From contig JALEMG010000022.1 in the NCBI GenBank assembly GCA_022768375.1, positions 1 to 64,000 of the forward strand: DNA of 64,000 nt, given 5' to 3'. Shown piece by piece: positions 52,581-62,136 of this stretch. Below the pieces are notes generated by a model. That model saw only the letters and a list, made by a program, of their open reading frames with translations. It was not told the origin of the DNA and searched no databases. This stretch comes from Lentisphaeria bacterium. GTDB taxonomy: Bacteria; Verrucomicrobiota; Lentisphaeria; Victivallales; Victivallaceae. The translations under genes were made by a program, and so were the position numbers. How positions within the stretch are numbered: the first letter of the stretch is position 1; each line of letters opens with the position of its first letter.

Positions 52581-53114
52581 GTGGAGAACCCGGACCCCCG
52601 CCGCTCCGTCCGAAAATGTCCGCGCCGTTCCGCTCCCGCGGGCGGGAGTCTCCGGCGCTTTCCATCCCCCGGCGAACGATCAAACTCGCGGCGATCGCGG
52701 CGCGCCTCGCGGCGCACCTTCTCTTTCCGTCATCTCATCGCGTCTTTTCAGTCCTCCTGAAAAGTCGTCGGGCGGCAATCCGATTCTCGTCGCCGGGATC
52801 TCCCGGCACATCAAAATCATTATCTGTAAAAGCAAAAAATTGCTGCTTAGCCTAAATATAATGCGCTTTTTTCAAAATGAAAGCCGTTTGCAAAAAAAAT
52901 CGGGAATTATTTGCTCCGGACGGGCGGCAAACGCGCCGCCGCGAGATCAAGTCCCGGCTCCGCCGCCGCCGGTCCGCTTTCCTTCGGATACTTTCTTTTG
53001 CCGCCGCCCCCTTTTTCGGCGATTGCCCGATTTTTCGTTCGACGCGGTCAACTCCCGGAGGTGAAGTTTTTTCGTGATTCACGACGTTTTTGCCGTCCGC
53101 GGCGGCGGCGCGGC
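52581..53114. other. About 530 bp intergenic region without recognised gene
   Basis: No frame gives a recognisable product. On the minus strand a TATATT box (52855-52860) precedes an AT-rich start and a GC-rich stretch that ends at the cyclo-ligase gene. No TTG -35 at 17 bp fits it. A long untranslated leader or small RNA is possible; I considered 6S RNA because of the folate neighbour but could not fold the expected shape. Confidence 0.4.
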
Positions 53115-53143
53115 TTGAAATTCGGAGCGAAGTGTGGTAAATT
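53115..53143 (+). promoter_or_regulatory. Promoter of the SGNH esterase gene
   Basis: TTGAAA, 17 bp, TAAATT, about 50 bp before the ATG at 53193. Confidence 0.7.
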
Positions 53144-53192
53144 CAACGCCGGTCGGATCGTCCCGGCCGGATATCAAACAGGAAAGGTTGTC

Positions 53193-53927
53193 ATGATGCT
53201 GAAAAAATGGTTCGTTCCGCTGTTCGTTCTGCCGCTGCTGCTCGGCGCCGCCGACCTCTATCTGGCCGGGGATTCCACCATGTGCGATTACGCGGCAAAT
53301 CGCGCACCGCTGACCGGATGGGGCACCGCGCTCAAAGCGATGGTCAAGTCCGGGGTCAACGTGACCAATCTGGCCATGGGCGGCCGGAGCAGCAGGAGTT
53401 TCCTCACGGAGAAGCGCTGGGATAAGATCCTCGGCAACGCGAAGCCGGGGGATTTCGTCATCATCCAGTTCGGGCACAACGACGCTCATGCCGGAGCGAA
53501 GAACACCTACCGCCGCACCAGCGCGGACGAGACCTACAAACTCTATCTTAAGATCTACATCGCCGAAGCCCGGGCCAACGGTCTGATCCCGGTCCTCTGC
53601 TCCCAGACCGCGATCTGCAAGTTCGAGGCGGACGGCGCGGTGCGCGAACACGGAAGCGCGTACATCCGCGCCTGCCGGGACGTGGCCCGGGAGACCGGGT
53701 GCGATTTCGTGGACCTCAATCTCATCGCCCGGGAAAAACTTTCCGCCATGGGGCCGGATGCCGGACGGAAGTTGTACATGTTCCTCGCCCCCGGGGAGTT
53801 CCCCGCCTATCCGAAGGGCCGCGAGGACACCTGTCACCTGCGGGACGCGGGCGCGCTGTTCTACGCCCGGGAGTTCGTCGCTCAGGCCCGGGCGAAGAAA
53901 TTGAAGATCGCGGAACTTTTTCAGTAG
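53193..53927 (+). CDS. Secreted SGNH/GDSL hydrolase, rhamnogalacturonan acetylesterase-like
   Basis: The 244-residue protein has a signal peptide (MMLKKWFVPLFVLPLLLGAA), then the SGNH blocks: YLAGDSTMCDY (Ser nucleophile), NLAMGGRSSRSF (Gly), FVIIQFGHNDAH (Asn) and DTCHLRDAGA (Asp/His). This layout matches rhamnogalacturonan acetylesterases, which remove acetyl groups from pectin. The ribosome-binding site is AGGAAAGG. It fits the glycan-degrading profile of the region; the substrate is inferred. Confidence 0.88.
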   Translation: MMLKKWFVPLFVLPLLLGAADLYLAGDSTMCDYAANRAPLTGWGTALKAMVKSGVNVTNLAMGGRSSRSFLTEKRWDKILGNAKPGDFVIIQFGHNDAHAGAKNTYRRTSADETYKLYLKIYIAEARANGLIPVLCSQTAICKFEADGAVREHGSAYIRACRDVARETGCDFVDLNLIAREKLSAMGPDAGRKLYMFLAPGEFPAYPKGREDTCHLRDAGALFYAREFVAQARAKKLKIAELFQ

Positions 53928-53942
53928 GACGGATCGCGGCGG

Positions 53943-55715
53943 ATGAAAGAGATCGTCTGGGACCTGGAGGCCCTTTATCCCTCCGTCGGCGCATGGGAGG
54001 CGGATTTTGCGCAACTGCGGGGCAGGGCGGAGAAGTTCGCCGCCTTCAAGGGCAGACTGGCGGAATCCCCCGCCGTGCTCAAAGCGGCCATCGAAGTATC
54101 GGACGAGTTCGACCGACTGGCGGAAAAAGTTTACAGTTACGCCCACCTCCGGTCGGATGAGAATACTTCCGTCGGCGTCAACCGGGCCCGGGTGGACCGG
54201 GTCGGAGCCCTGCTGGCGGAACTGGCGCCGCTGGAGGCGTGGTTCGACCCGGAGATCATGGCCATCCCCGACGACCGGATGCGGGAACTGCTCAATGCCC
54301 CGGAACTGGCGTTCTACCGGCGGAGTCTGCTGGAACTGCTGCGGGAGAAACCCCATGTTCTGAGCGAAGCCGAGGAGCGGCTGATCGGTCTGCTGGGGGA
54401 TGTGCTGGGCAACTCCGACGAGGCGTTCTCCACGCTCAACGACACCGATCTGGAGTTCGGCAAGATCCGGGACGGCGCGGGAAAACTCCGGGTGCTGGAC
54501 CACAGTTCGTGGCACCGGTTCACGGAGGACCCGGACCGGGGGGTGCGGCGGCGGGCGTTCCGCAAACTCTACCGGCAGTACCGGCAATACCGGAATACTT
54601 TCGCCTGTACGCTGGACGGCACGGTCAAGCGTCACGTGACCATGGCGCGGGTGCGGCGCTACGATTCGGCGCTGGCCGCTTCGCTGAGCGCCGACAACGT
54701 GCCGGTCGCCATTTACGACAATCTCATCGCCGCCGTTCACGCCCATCTGCCGGCGTTGCACGAATACTTTGACCTGCGCTCGGAAGTGCTGGGGCTGTCC
54801 GATCTGAATATGTACGATCTCTACGCCCCGCTGCGGCCCGACTGCCGGAGGGAGTACGATTTCGCCGCCGGTTCCCGACTGGTGCGGGAAGCGCTGGCCC
54901 CGCTGGGCGCGGAGTACGGTTCTCTGCTGGAGAAGGCGTGGCGGGAAAGGTGGATCGACGCCGCGCCCCGCAAGGGCAAGCGTTCCGGCGCGTACTCCGG
55001 CGGCTGTTACGACTCCTACCCCTATGTGCTGATGAGTTACGACGGGACGCTGGATGACGTTTTCACGCTGGCGCACGAACTGGGGCACTCCATGCACAGT
55101 TATTTCTCCCGGACGCATCAGCATTTTCACTACGCCGACTACGCGATTTTCGTGGCGGAAGTGGCCAGCACCTGCAACGAACTGCTTCTTTCCGAGCATC
55201 TGCTGCAACTCAATCCCGACGATCACGCGTTCCGGGCCTATCTCTACGCGCATCTGGCCGACGGGATCCGGGCCACCATCTACCGGCAGACCATGTTCGC
55301 GGAGTTCGAGAAACTCATCCACGAGGCCAGCGCCGTCGGGACGCCGCTGACGGCGGATTTTCTGTGCGGCGAATACTACAAACTCAACGCGCTTTACCAC
55401 GGTCCGGGCATCCGGGCGGATCGGGACATCGAACTGGAGTGGGCGCGGATCCCCCACTTCTACTACAATTTCTACGTCTACAAGTACGCCACCGGCATGT
55501 CCGCCGCGCTGCGGCTCTCCCGGGGACTGCTCTCCGGCGACCCGGCGAAACGCGACGCCTATCTCGGATTTCTCAAGGCGGGGGATTCCAAAGACGTGCT
55601 GGACATCATGCGCGACGCGGGTGTGGACCTCGCCACGCCGGAGCCGGTGGATTCCGCGCTGGAATTTTTCCGCACGGTGGTGTCGGCGCTGCGTCAGGAG
55701 TTGCAGTCGCTGTAA
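53943..55715 (+). CDS. pepF: Oligoendopeptidase F
   Basis: A 590-residue M3B zinc peptidase that cuts short peptides in the cytoplasm. The N-terminal part starts with WDLEALYPSVGAWEADF; the zinc motif is HELGH at 378-382 (TLAHELGHSMHSYFS), with the third ligand in FVAEVASTCNELLL. Its start lies 15 bp after the SGNH gene. Its 3' end overlaps the converging ABC ATPase gene by 22 bp. Confidence 0.96.
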   Translation: MKEIVWDLEALYPSVGAWEADFAQLRGRAEKFAAFKGRLAESPAVLKAAIEVSDEFDRLAEKVYSYAHLRSDENTSVGVNRARVDRVGALLAELAPLEAWFDPEIMAIPDDRMRELLNAPELAFYRRSLLELLREKPHVLSEAEERLIGLLGDVLGNSDEAFSTLNDTDLEFGKIRDGAGKLRVLDHSSWHRFTEDPDRGVRRRAFRKLYRQYRQYRNTFACTLDGTVKRHVTMARVRRYDSALAASLSADNVPVAIYDNLIAAVHAHLPALHEYFDLRSEVLGLSDLNMYDLYAPLRPDCRREYDFAAGSRLVREALAPLGAEYGSLLEKAWRERWIDAAPRKGKRSGAYSGGCYDSYPYVLMSYDGTLDDVFTLAHELGHSMHSYFSRTHQHFHYADYAIFVAEVASTCNELLLSEHLLQLNPDDHAFRAYLYAHLADGIRATIYRQTMFAEFEKLIHEASAVGTPLTADFLCGEYYKLNALYHGPGIRADRDIELEWARIPHFYYNFYVYKYATGMSAALRLSRGLLSGDPAKRDAYLGFLKAGDSKDVLDIMRDAGVDLATPEPVDSALEFFRTVVSALRQELQSL

Positions 55716-56467
55716 TCCGGGATCGCCCGCATCCGGCCGTGTCGGTCGGAGAAAACGGTACTGCCGATGCCGTAAAGGTCCCGCAGATTTTCCGGAGTCG
55801 CCGCCTCCCGCGGCGGCGCGGCGAACCGGAACGCGCCCGCTTTGAGGCCGCAGACCATATCCGCCGCGCCCAATGCGAAATCCAGATCGTGGACCGCCAT
55901 GACCACGGTCAGTCGCCGGGTCCGCCGCAGTTTCCGCAATGTAAGCAGCAGTTCGTTCCGGGCGGCGGCGTCCAGCGCGGCCTCCGGTTCGTCCAACAGC
56001 AGCAGTTCGGTCTCCTGAGCCAGCGCCCGGGCGAGGAAAGCCTTGCGCCGTTCACCGCCGGAAAGGGTGTCGATCCTCCGGTCGGCCAATGCGGCAAGTC
56101 CGGTCTCCGCCAGCGCCTGCCGTACCGCTTCCCGCGTCCGGGCGCGGCGGCCGCCGTGGGGGAAGCGGCCCAGCGCCGCCAGTTCCGCCACCGACATCTC
56201 CGGCGGCGCATACGGGTCCTGAAGCAGAATGGCGCACTTGCGGGCGATTTCCTTCCGGGACATGCCGGAGAGCGGGATGCCGTCGAAGCGCACTTCGCCG
56301 CCGGAGACCGGCAGGATGCCCGCCAGCGCCCGGAGCAAAGTGCTTTTGCCGCTGCCGTTGCCGCCGAGGATCAGTGTGACGCGCTCCTCCGGGAATTCCA
56401 CGCTCACATCGTGGATGATCTCCCGCCCGGAGAGGCGGACGGCGAGGTGTTCCGTGCTCAGTTTCAT
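55694..56467 (-). CDS. ABC transporter ATP-binding protein (FecE/BtuD type)
   Basis: The 257-residue ATPase has Walker A GGNGSGKST, Q-loop LLQDPYAPPEMSV, signature LSGGERRKAFLARAL, Walker B LLLLDEPEAALD and the switch His in VMAVHDLDFAL. It pairs with the FecCD-type permease directly upstream (ATGA overlap), so it powers uptake of iron-siderophore, haem or cobalamin. No substrate-binding protein gene is present in the operon. Confidence 0.95.
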   Translation of the reverse strand: MKLSTEHLAVRLSGREIIHDVSVEFPEERVTLILGGNGSGKSTLLRALAGILPVSGGEVRFDGIPLSGMSRKEIARKCAILLQDPYAPPEMSVAELAALGRFPHGGRRARTREAVRQALAETGLAALADRRIDTLSGGERRKAFLARALAQETELLLLDEPEAALDAAARNELLLTLRKLRRTRRLTVVMAVHDLDFALGAADMVCGLKAGAFRFAAPPREAATPENLRDLYGIGSTVFSDRHGRMRAIPDYSDCNS

Positions 56468-57447
56468 CCTTCCTCCCGACGGTTCCGCAGCAGAAGAAAC
56501 AGGAAAAACGCCGCTCCCGCCGCCGACAGGAACACCCCTGCGGGCAGTTCGTGGGGCGCGGCCGCGATCCTTCCCAGCCATTCGCCCAGCACGGTCAGCA
56601 ATGCACCGGTCACGGCCGCCAGCGGCAGTTGTTTCCCGGCGGAGACCGCGCCCAGGGCGCGGGCGATGTGCGGCGCCATCAGCCCCACGAAGCCCAGCAA
56701 TCCCGCCACCGAAACTGCCGAGGCCGCCGCCAGCGCCGCCAGTGCCAGCGCCGTCAGCCGGGCGGATTCCACCCGGATGCCGAGCGAGGCGGCGCTGGAG
56801 TCGTCCAGCGACAGGATCTCCAGACGCCGGGCCATGAGACCGGCGCCGAGAAAGGAGACCGCGAAAAACGGCAGGGAATGGCCGACTTCGGTGAAACTTT
56901 TGCCCGCCACGCCGCCCAGGGAAAATTCGAACACGCCGATCAGTTTTCCGGCGTTGAGCATCATCAACGTCGCGGTGAAGGCGCTGAAAAGCGTACTGAC
57001 CGCGACCCCGGCCAGCACCAGTCGGGCCGGATCGAGCCCCCGCTTCCACGCGGCCAGATAGACCAGCGCCGCCGCCAGCAGCGCTCCGGCGAACGCGGCC
57101 GCGCCCAGCATCGCCGTGTATTCCGGCAGAAAAAAGATCAGCAGCATCCCGGCGCACCCGGCTCCCGAGGAGATGCCGATGATCTCCGGGGCGGCCAGAT
57201 CGTTATGCAGGACCTTTTGCAGGATCACCCCCGACACGCCCAGCGCCGCGCCCGCCAGCAGCGCCAGCAGAATGCGGGGCAGCCGGACGTGGCGCAGAAT
57301 GAAGACGGTGAAACTTTCGTCGTTCGGGACGAATACCCGCCATACCTCGGACCATGAAGCGTCCACCACGCCGCTTTTCAGCGCCAGCACGGCGCACAAT
57401 CCGGTCAGCGCCGTCGTCACTCCCAGCGTGGTCGGGAAGTTCTTCAT
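56464..57447 (-). CDS. ABC transporter permease (FecCD/BtuC type)
   Basis: The 327-residue membrane protein has about nine to ten helices with FecCD-family marks: LRLPRILLALLAGAALGVSGVILQ (here VRLPRIL...), NDLAAPEIIGISSGAG, GVAVSTLFSA, and GLLGFVGLMAPHIARAL. It forms the channel for iron-chelate or vitamin B12 uptake. I chose the ATG at 57447; it overlaps the stop of the metallophosphoesterase gene by ATGA. Confidence 0.95.
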   Translation of the reverse strand: MKNFPTTLGVTTALTGLCAVLALKSGVVDASWSEVWRVFVPNDESFTVFILRHVRLPRILLALLAGAALGVSGVILQKVLHNDLAAPEIIGISSGAGCAGMLLIFFLPEYTAMLGAAAFAGALLAAALVYLAAWKRGLDPARLVLAGVAVSTLFSAFTATLMMLNAGKLIGVFEFSLGGVAGKSFTEVGHSLPFFAVSFLGAGLMARRLEILSLDDSSAASLGIRVESARLTALALAALAAASAVSVAGLLGFVGLMAPHIARALGAVSAGKQLPLAAVTGALLTVLGEWLGRIAAAPHELPAGVFLSAAGAAFFLFLLLRNRREEG

Positions 57448-58361
57448 TCCCGGTGCGATCCGGTTCTCAAGCCCCGGAAACGGTAGTGGTGCGCCGGACG
57501 GAACGTCAGCAGCAGCACCTCCCGCGGGCAGTTGAGACGGAACGAACCCCGCCTCTCCCCCGCTCCGGCGGAGACCAGCATCTTCAGATGGGAGTTCCGC
57601 CGCTTGAACGCGCCCCGGAGGAAGTGGCGCCCGTATCGGCTGGGGCAGTACAGCGCGCCGAAAAACGGCAGGCGCACCTGTCCGCCGTGACAGTGCCCGC
57701 ACAGGGCGACGTCGTACGACTGGAGGTCCAGACCGCTGTCCAGCGCGATGATCGTGTCCGGCGAATGGGCGACCAGCACCTCCGCGATCGGAGCGGACCC
57801 CGGTTTCACCAGCGCCGGGTCGCGTTTCTCCGGCAGTTCGCAGTCGCCGGAACTGATGTCGTCAATCCCGTGGAACCGTATCGCTCCGGCCCGGAACGCC
57901 TTGTTGCGCAGCAGCGTGATCCCGTGGTCGGCGTACAGTTTGTCCCAGAACTCCGGCTTCAGCCACCGCTTGCCTGTCTCCCAGTTGCCGGGCACCGCCA
58001 CCGCCGTCGGCGCCAGCCGGCTCAGCCGTGTCAGCACCGCGGGAAGTTCGCCGATCCGGTCGGCGTCTTCCACGATGTCGCCGCCCAGCACCAGATAATC
58101 GGGGGAGGTTTCCGCGGCGATCCGCTCCAGCGCCTCCAGCATCCGCAGATTGCGGCCGCTCTCGTGCCAGTGCAGGTCGGAGAGAAACAGGATCTTGAGT
58201 CCGGCGACATCGGGAACCGGAGCCCTGACCACGCAACTGACCACCTTCAACTCCCGGCAGGAGTGTCGGCTCGTATGAAACAGGCGGTACTTCACCCAGT
58301 TCCCGATCCGGGACGGGTATTGGCGCATCACCGGGAAGTACTGTTCCAGCAGGTGTCTCAT
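57444..58361 (-). CDS. Calcineurin-like metallophosphoesterase with GNW instead of GNH
   Basis: The 305-residue protein has the phosphoesterase motifs LKILFLSDLHWHES (DxH), LVLGGDIVEDAD (GD), AVPGNWETGK (normally GNHD/E), VLVAHSPD and LCGHCHGGQVRLP. The histidine of GNH[DE] is replaced by Trp, seen in part of the YkuE-like group but lacking the usual general-acid residue. An N-terminal extension precedes the domain. It is coupled by ATGA overlaps to the GreA-like gene upstream and the ABC permease downstream. Confidence 0.9.
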   Translation of the reverse strand: MRHLLEQYFPVMRQYPSRIGNWVKYRLFHTSRHSCRELKVVSCVVRAPVPDVAGLKILFLSDLHWHESGRNLRMLEALERIAAETSPDYLVLGGDIVEDADRIGELPAVLTRLSRLAPTAVAVPGNWETGKRWLKPEFWDKLYADHGITLLRNKAFRAGAIRFHGIDDISSGDCELPEKRDPALVKPGSAPIAEVLVAHSPDTIIALDSGLDLQSYDVALCGHCHGGQVRLPFFGALYCPSRYGRHFLRGAFKRRNSHLKMLVSAGAGERRGSFRLNCPREVLLLTFRPAHHYRFRGLRTGSHRE

Positions 58362-60481
58362 GCGTCGAGTTCCGCGACGAGTTCCGGCGGCAGTTTGCCT
58401 ACCGCCAGAAGTTTGCCGTCCTTGCCGTCCGGTCCGGGGAAAGTATCGCCGACCTTGCGGTGCAGCAGCGCCTTGCCCAGCCGGGTGCGGTATGAGAGAA
58501 AGCGCCGGTCCGGGTCGCCGTCCCACGCGCCCAGCAGATAATAGGTCTCGGTCCGGCCGCCCATTTCCACCGTCACCGTGGAACCGATGACCGCGGTGTC
58601 GCTCACCTCCACCTGAGCCATCATCACCGGCTGGATGACCGCCAGTTCGCGTTCCAGTTCATTGCGGCGGCGGGTGAGGAACCGGCGCCGCTCCTTGGCG
58701 GCGTCGAACTCCGAATTTTCCCGGAAGTCGCCGTGGGCACGGGCTGTGGCGATGGCCTCCCGGTTCTCCGGGACCTGCACATTGATGATGTCGTCCAGTT
58801 CCCTGATGAGCGCCTGATGGGAATGCACACTGGTGTAGGTGCCCTCGAATTCCGGGGCGGCGAGGCCCGAATCCTGCCGGGATTTCCCGGCGTCGAGGAT
58901 CTTCTGTCCCGCGCCGCTCTCCAGATATTCCTGGATCTCCTTGGACTGCCGCGCCAGTTTGACCAGCAGGCTCTGTCTTTCGCCGGAGTTGAGGAACAGC
59001 GCGCCCTGGATCATCGAACCGAACATCGCCGGACTGCCGTCCATCATAGCGATGAGGTGCGCCTGAAACGCCAGATCGTCCAGCAGCATGCCGTGCAGTT
59101 CCCGCCGGGCCGCGCCCCACGCTTTCGGAGGTTCCTCGGCGGAGAGAATGCGGAACACGTTGTCGGGATTCACCAACTCCAGCAGTTCCGGATTATTCCG
59201 TTTTTTCCGGTTCTTCCAGATCCACAGCAGGAGGTCTGCGCCGCAGCCGTGCCGGGAGGCGAGCATGTCGCACAGGGCCTCGTCGGAGATGTGGGCGCAG
59301 AGGTTGTTCAACGCCTTGAGGGGAAGTTTGAGCGCGCAGGCGGCGAGGTAGTCCTCGTCGAAAATCTCCGCCGCCGCCGCCGCGAGTTTCTCCAGCAGTT
59401 TGCTGCTGATCTCCCCCCAGACGGCGAATGCGGCGAAATCCGCCGCCGCCGGGTCCGCCGGGAAGAACGCGACCTTGCCGGTCAGCGCCGGAAAGAGGTC
59501 CTTGAGTTTGCCTTCCGGCATCCGGTCGGCGACCATGGCCAGCACTTCGGCCACGGTTTTGCTTTCCCGCTGGGCCGTAGCCGGATTGAGTTTGGTGAAA
59601 AACGCGGTCAGCGCGGCGATCTCGTCCGGGGCGAACTTGCCCGCTCCGGATTGCGCCTCGGCGGTCAACAGCAGTTGGACCTCCTTGATGCTCCGTCCGT
59701 CACAGGCCCGGCGGGTCCCCGGTCTGGCGGCGCCGGATTGTCCGCTCTGCGCCGTGCCGATGCTCCAGTAGCGTTCAAAGGCCGCGTCGTCCATGTTGCG
59801 GGCGCAGCCGCTGCGCGCCATGAGTTTCAGCCGGGATTCCGGGATGGCGGTCTGCCGGCGTTTCTCCACCGTCATGCGGAACAGCGCCGCCGAGATCGGC
59901 ACGCCGCCGGCCACCACCAGCCGGGAAACATCCGGCCCGGAAGCGAGTACCGCCGCGTCCTTCAGCACGATTTCCAGCGGCACCGCGGCATTGCCGCCCA
60001 CCTGGGCAAAGGGCATCATCGGCAGCGAGGCATTCATGCCGTCGATGGTCCCGGCCACCCCCCAGCGGCGGGAACCTTCCAGAAAGACCACCGCGCCGCT
60101 GCGGAGCGCCAGCAGCCGCTCCATCCGGGCCGCCACCTCCGCCGGGGGCAGATTTTCATCCCGCACTCCGGTGGCCTTGACCACCGGCGCCTGCGCCAGA
60201 TACGGCGGCAGGGACTGTTTCACCGCCGCGATCAGCATTTTGCGGAAGTAGGGACGGTTCGGCATCCCCAGCGCGGCGATTTCCAGCACGAACTTCGCTT
60301 CCGGCGCGGACAGTCTGCGGTTTTCCCACTCCTCCCACAGCATTTCCATCCGGTCGGCGGCATCCGCGTCCGCCGCGCCGGTCAGGGCCCCCTTGAGCGC
60401 CGCGAGGCGCTCCGGGCGGGGCGCCTCGATCACCGCCAGAATCAGGTCTTCCAAATCGCTTTTTTCCATCATTATCGTCAT
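58358..60481 (-). CDS. greA: Long GreA-like transcript cleavage factor with about 550-aa N-terminal extension
   Basis: The last roughly 155 residues are GreA: a coiled coil with the catalytic tip ARAHGDFRENSEFDAAKERR (residues about 581-600; the acidic pair matches GDLSENAEYDAAKE) and a C-terminal FKBP-like domain that contacts RNA polymerase (TVIGSTVTVEMGGRTETYYLLG..., SYRTRLGKALLHRKVGD). The first 550 residues form a helical domain without known motif. Chlamydial GreA is similarly about 700 residues, so this layout is a PVC trait. It would rescue backtracked polymerase. Confidence 0.9.
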   Translation of the reverse strand: MTIMMEKSDLEDLILAVIEAPRPERLAALKGALTGAADADAADRMEMLWEEWENRRLSAPEAKFVLEIAALGMPNRPYFRKMLIAAVKQSLPPYLAQAPVVKATGVRDENLPPAEVAARMERLLALRSGAVVFLEGSRRWGVAGTIDGMNASLPMMPFAQVGGNAAVPLEIVLKDAAVLASGPDVSRLVVAGGVPISAALFRMTVEKRRQTAIPESRLKLMARSGCARNMDDAAFERYWSIGTAQSGQSGAARPGTRRACDGRSIKEVQLLLTAEAQSGAGKFAPDEIAALTAFFTKLNPATAQRESKTVAEVLAMVADRMPEGKLKDLFPALTGKVAFFPADPAAADFAAFAVWGEISSKLLEKLAAAAAEIFDEDYLAACALKLPLKALNNLCAHISDEALCDMLASRHGCGADLLLWIWKNRKKRNNPELLELVNPDNVFRILSAEEPPKAWGAARRELHGMLLDDLAFQAHLIAMMDGSPAMFGSMIQGALFLNSGERQSLLVKLARQSKEIQEYLESGAGQKILDAGKSRQDSGLAAPEFEGTYTSVHSHQALIRELDDIINVQVPENREAIATARAHGDFRENSEFDAAKERRRFLTRRRNELERELAVIQPVMMAQVEVSDTAVIGSTVTVEMGGRTETYYLLGAWDGDPDRRFLSYRTRLGKALLHRKVGDTFPGPDGKDGKLLAVGKLPPELVAELDA

Positions 60482-60508
60482 TCCTCAGACATTGGGTTTT
60501 TCGAAGCG

Positions 60509-61966
60509 TCACGATTTCAGCCGGGCCAGCGCCGCGTCGATCCGGCGGAGCGATTCCGTCCGCCCCAGAATCTCCATGATCTCCCCCGGGCCGCCGGGCG
60601 TCACCGCGCGGCCGGAGACCGCGATCCGCGCCTGCCACATCGGCCGTCCGGCCTTGACTTCGCGCGCGGCGGCGAAATCCGTCAGCGCAAGGGAGATGTT
60701 TTCCGCCGTCCACGCGGTCAACCCGGCGAGAACGTTGCGGATTTCGGGCAGATCGGCCCGGGTGTTCTCCACGTCGGATTTGCTTTTTTTGTGGCAGAAC
60801 AACGCCAAATCGAATTCCGGCAGTTCCCGGAGAAATCCGATCATTTCGGCGCATTCGCCCAGCACCTCCACCCGGCTCTGCAGCAGCGCGGCGATCCGGG
60901 GCCACGCCGGTTCCAGCGGCGTCCCGGTCACCCGGGCGAACGGCTTCGCCCGCCGTGCGAACTCCTCCGGGGGAAGATTTTGGATGTATTGGGAATTCAT
61001 CCAGCGCAGTTTTCCGTAATCGAAGACCGCCGGGGACTTGTTCAGTCCCGACAACTTGAATGCCGCCGCCAGTTCGGACAGGGTGAAAAGTTCCCGGTCG
61101 CTTTTCGGCGACCATCCCAGCAGCGCGATGTAGTTGACCACCGCTTCCGGCAGATAGCCCTCGGCGACGAGGTTTTCAAAACTGACCGAACCGTGCCGCT
61201 TGGAGAGTTTGGAGACGTTGCCCTCCGCGTCCCGGCCCATGATGAGCGGCAGATGCACATACACGGGGATCTCCCAGCCGAACGCCCGGTAGAGCAGATT
61301 GTATTTCGGCGTGCTGGAGAGGTATTCCGAGCCCCGCACCACGTGCGTGATGCCCATCAGATGATCGTCGACGACATTGGCGAAGTTGTAGGTGGGCATG
61401 CCGTCCCGTTTGAGCAGGATCTGGTCGTCCAGCACCTTGTTTTCGATGGTGATCTCTCCGAATACCGTGTCGGTGAAGGTGCTGACGCCGGAGCGGTCGA
61501 TTTTCTGCCGGATCACATGAGGCGAACCGGCGGCGGCCCGCCGGACCGCTTCCGCCGGGTCCATGCTCCGGCAGGCGCACACTTCCGCCGCGTCGTGAAC
61601 GGTCTCCCCGTCATCCGGAGCATCGCATTTGTCGCAGAAGCAGTAGTACGCATCCCCGGAAGCGACCAGTTGTTCGGCGTATTTCCGGTAGAGGTCTTTG
61701 CGTTCGCTCTGGACGTACGGTCCGCAGCCGCCGTCCCGGTCCGGTCCTTCGTCGTGATCCAGTCCGGCGCTGGCCAGCGTGGCGTAGATCACCTCCACCG
61801 CGTTGGGAACGTAGCGGGCCTGATCGGTGTCCTCGATGCGCAGGATGAATTTCCCGTGTTCGGAGCGGGCCAGCAGCCACGCATACAGCGCGGTGCGCAG
61901 ATTTCCCACATGCATGAACCCGGTGGGACTGGGGGCGAAACGGGTACGGACGGCGGACATGATCAA
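60509..61966 (-). CDS. gltX: Glutamyl-tRNA synthetase
   Basis: The 485-residue class I synthetase has the HIGH-type motif in FAPSPTGFMHVGNLRTALYAW, ILRIEDTDQARY, a cysteine cluster (YYCFCDKC and CAC) in the acceptor-binding insert, DHLMGITHVVRGSEYLSSTPKYNLLYRAFGW and the KMSKS-type KLSKRHGSVS. Whether it charges only tRNA-Glu or also tRNA-Gln is not visible. It has its own promoter. The start is at 61966 or at the second ATG, 61960. Confidence 0.97.
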   Translation of the reverse strand: MIMSAVRTRFAPSPTGFMHVGNLRTALYAWLLARSEHGKFILRIEDTDQARYVPNAVEVIYATLASAGLDHDEGPDRDGGCGPYVQSERKDLYRKYAEQLVASGDAYYCFCDKCDAPDDGETVHDAAEVCACRSMDPAEAVRRAAAGSPHVIRQKIDRSGVSTFTDTVFGEITIENKVLDDQILLKRDGMPTYNFANVVDDHLMGITHVVRGSEYLSSTPKYNLLYRAFGWEIPVYVHLPLIMGRDAEGNVSKLSKRHGSVSFENLVAEGYLPEAVVNYIALLGWSPKSDRELFTLSELAAAFKLSGLNKSPAVFDYGKLRWMNSQYIQNLPPEEFARRAKPFARVTGTPLEPAWPRIAALLQSRVEVLGECAEMIGFLRELPEFDLALFCHKKSKSDVENTRADLPEIRNVLAGLTAWTAENISLALTDFAAAREVKAGRPMWQARIAVSGRAVTPGGPGEIMEILGRTESLRRIDAALARLKS

Positions 61967-62009
61967 GTTCAGAACTCCAGATGCGTTATCAGATTTCCTG
62001 TATCACTGT

Positions 62010-62038
62010 AATATAACGCCGGAACCGCCTTTTTTCAA
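62010..62038 (-). promoter_or_regulatory. Promoter of gltX
   Basis: Minus-strand TTGAAA, 17 bp, TATATT. Confidence 0.82.
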
Positions 62039-62136
62039 CTTTTTTTCGGCGGTTTCGCGGAGGATGCGGCGTTTTTGCGCACCGGAGGCGCACGGCTGGA
62101 AACCGCGGTTTCCGGTCGGCTCCGACCGGTCCGGTA

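Noticed and set aside
52581-52860. 6S RNA next to the cyclo-ligase gene
   Set aside because: The neighbourhood is classical for 6S RNA in proteobacteria, but I could not fold a long hairpin with a central bubble and no proper -35 was found.
58733-62011. 1092-codon plus-strand open frame
   Set aside because: Antisense to greA and gltX, both well supported; a codon-bias shadow.
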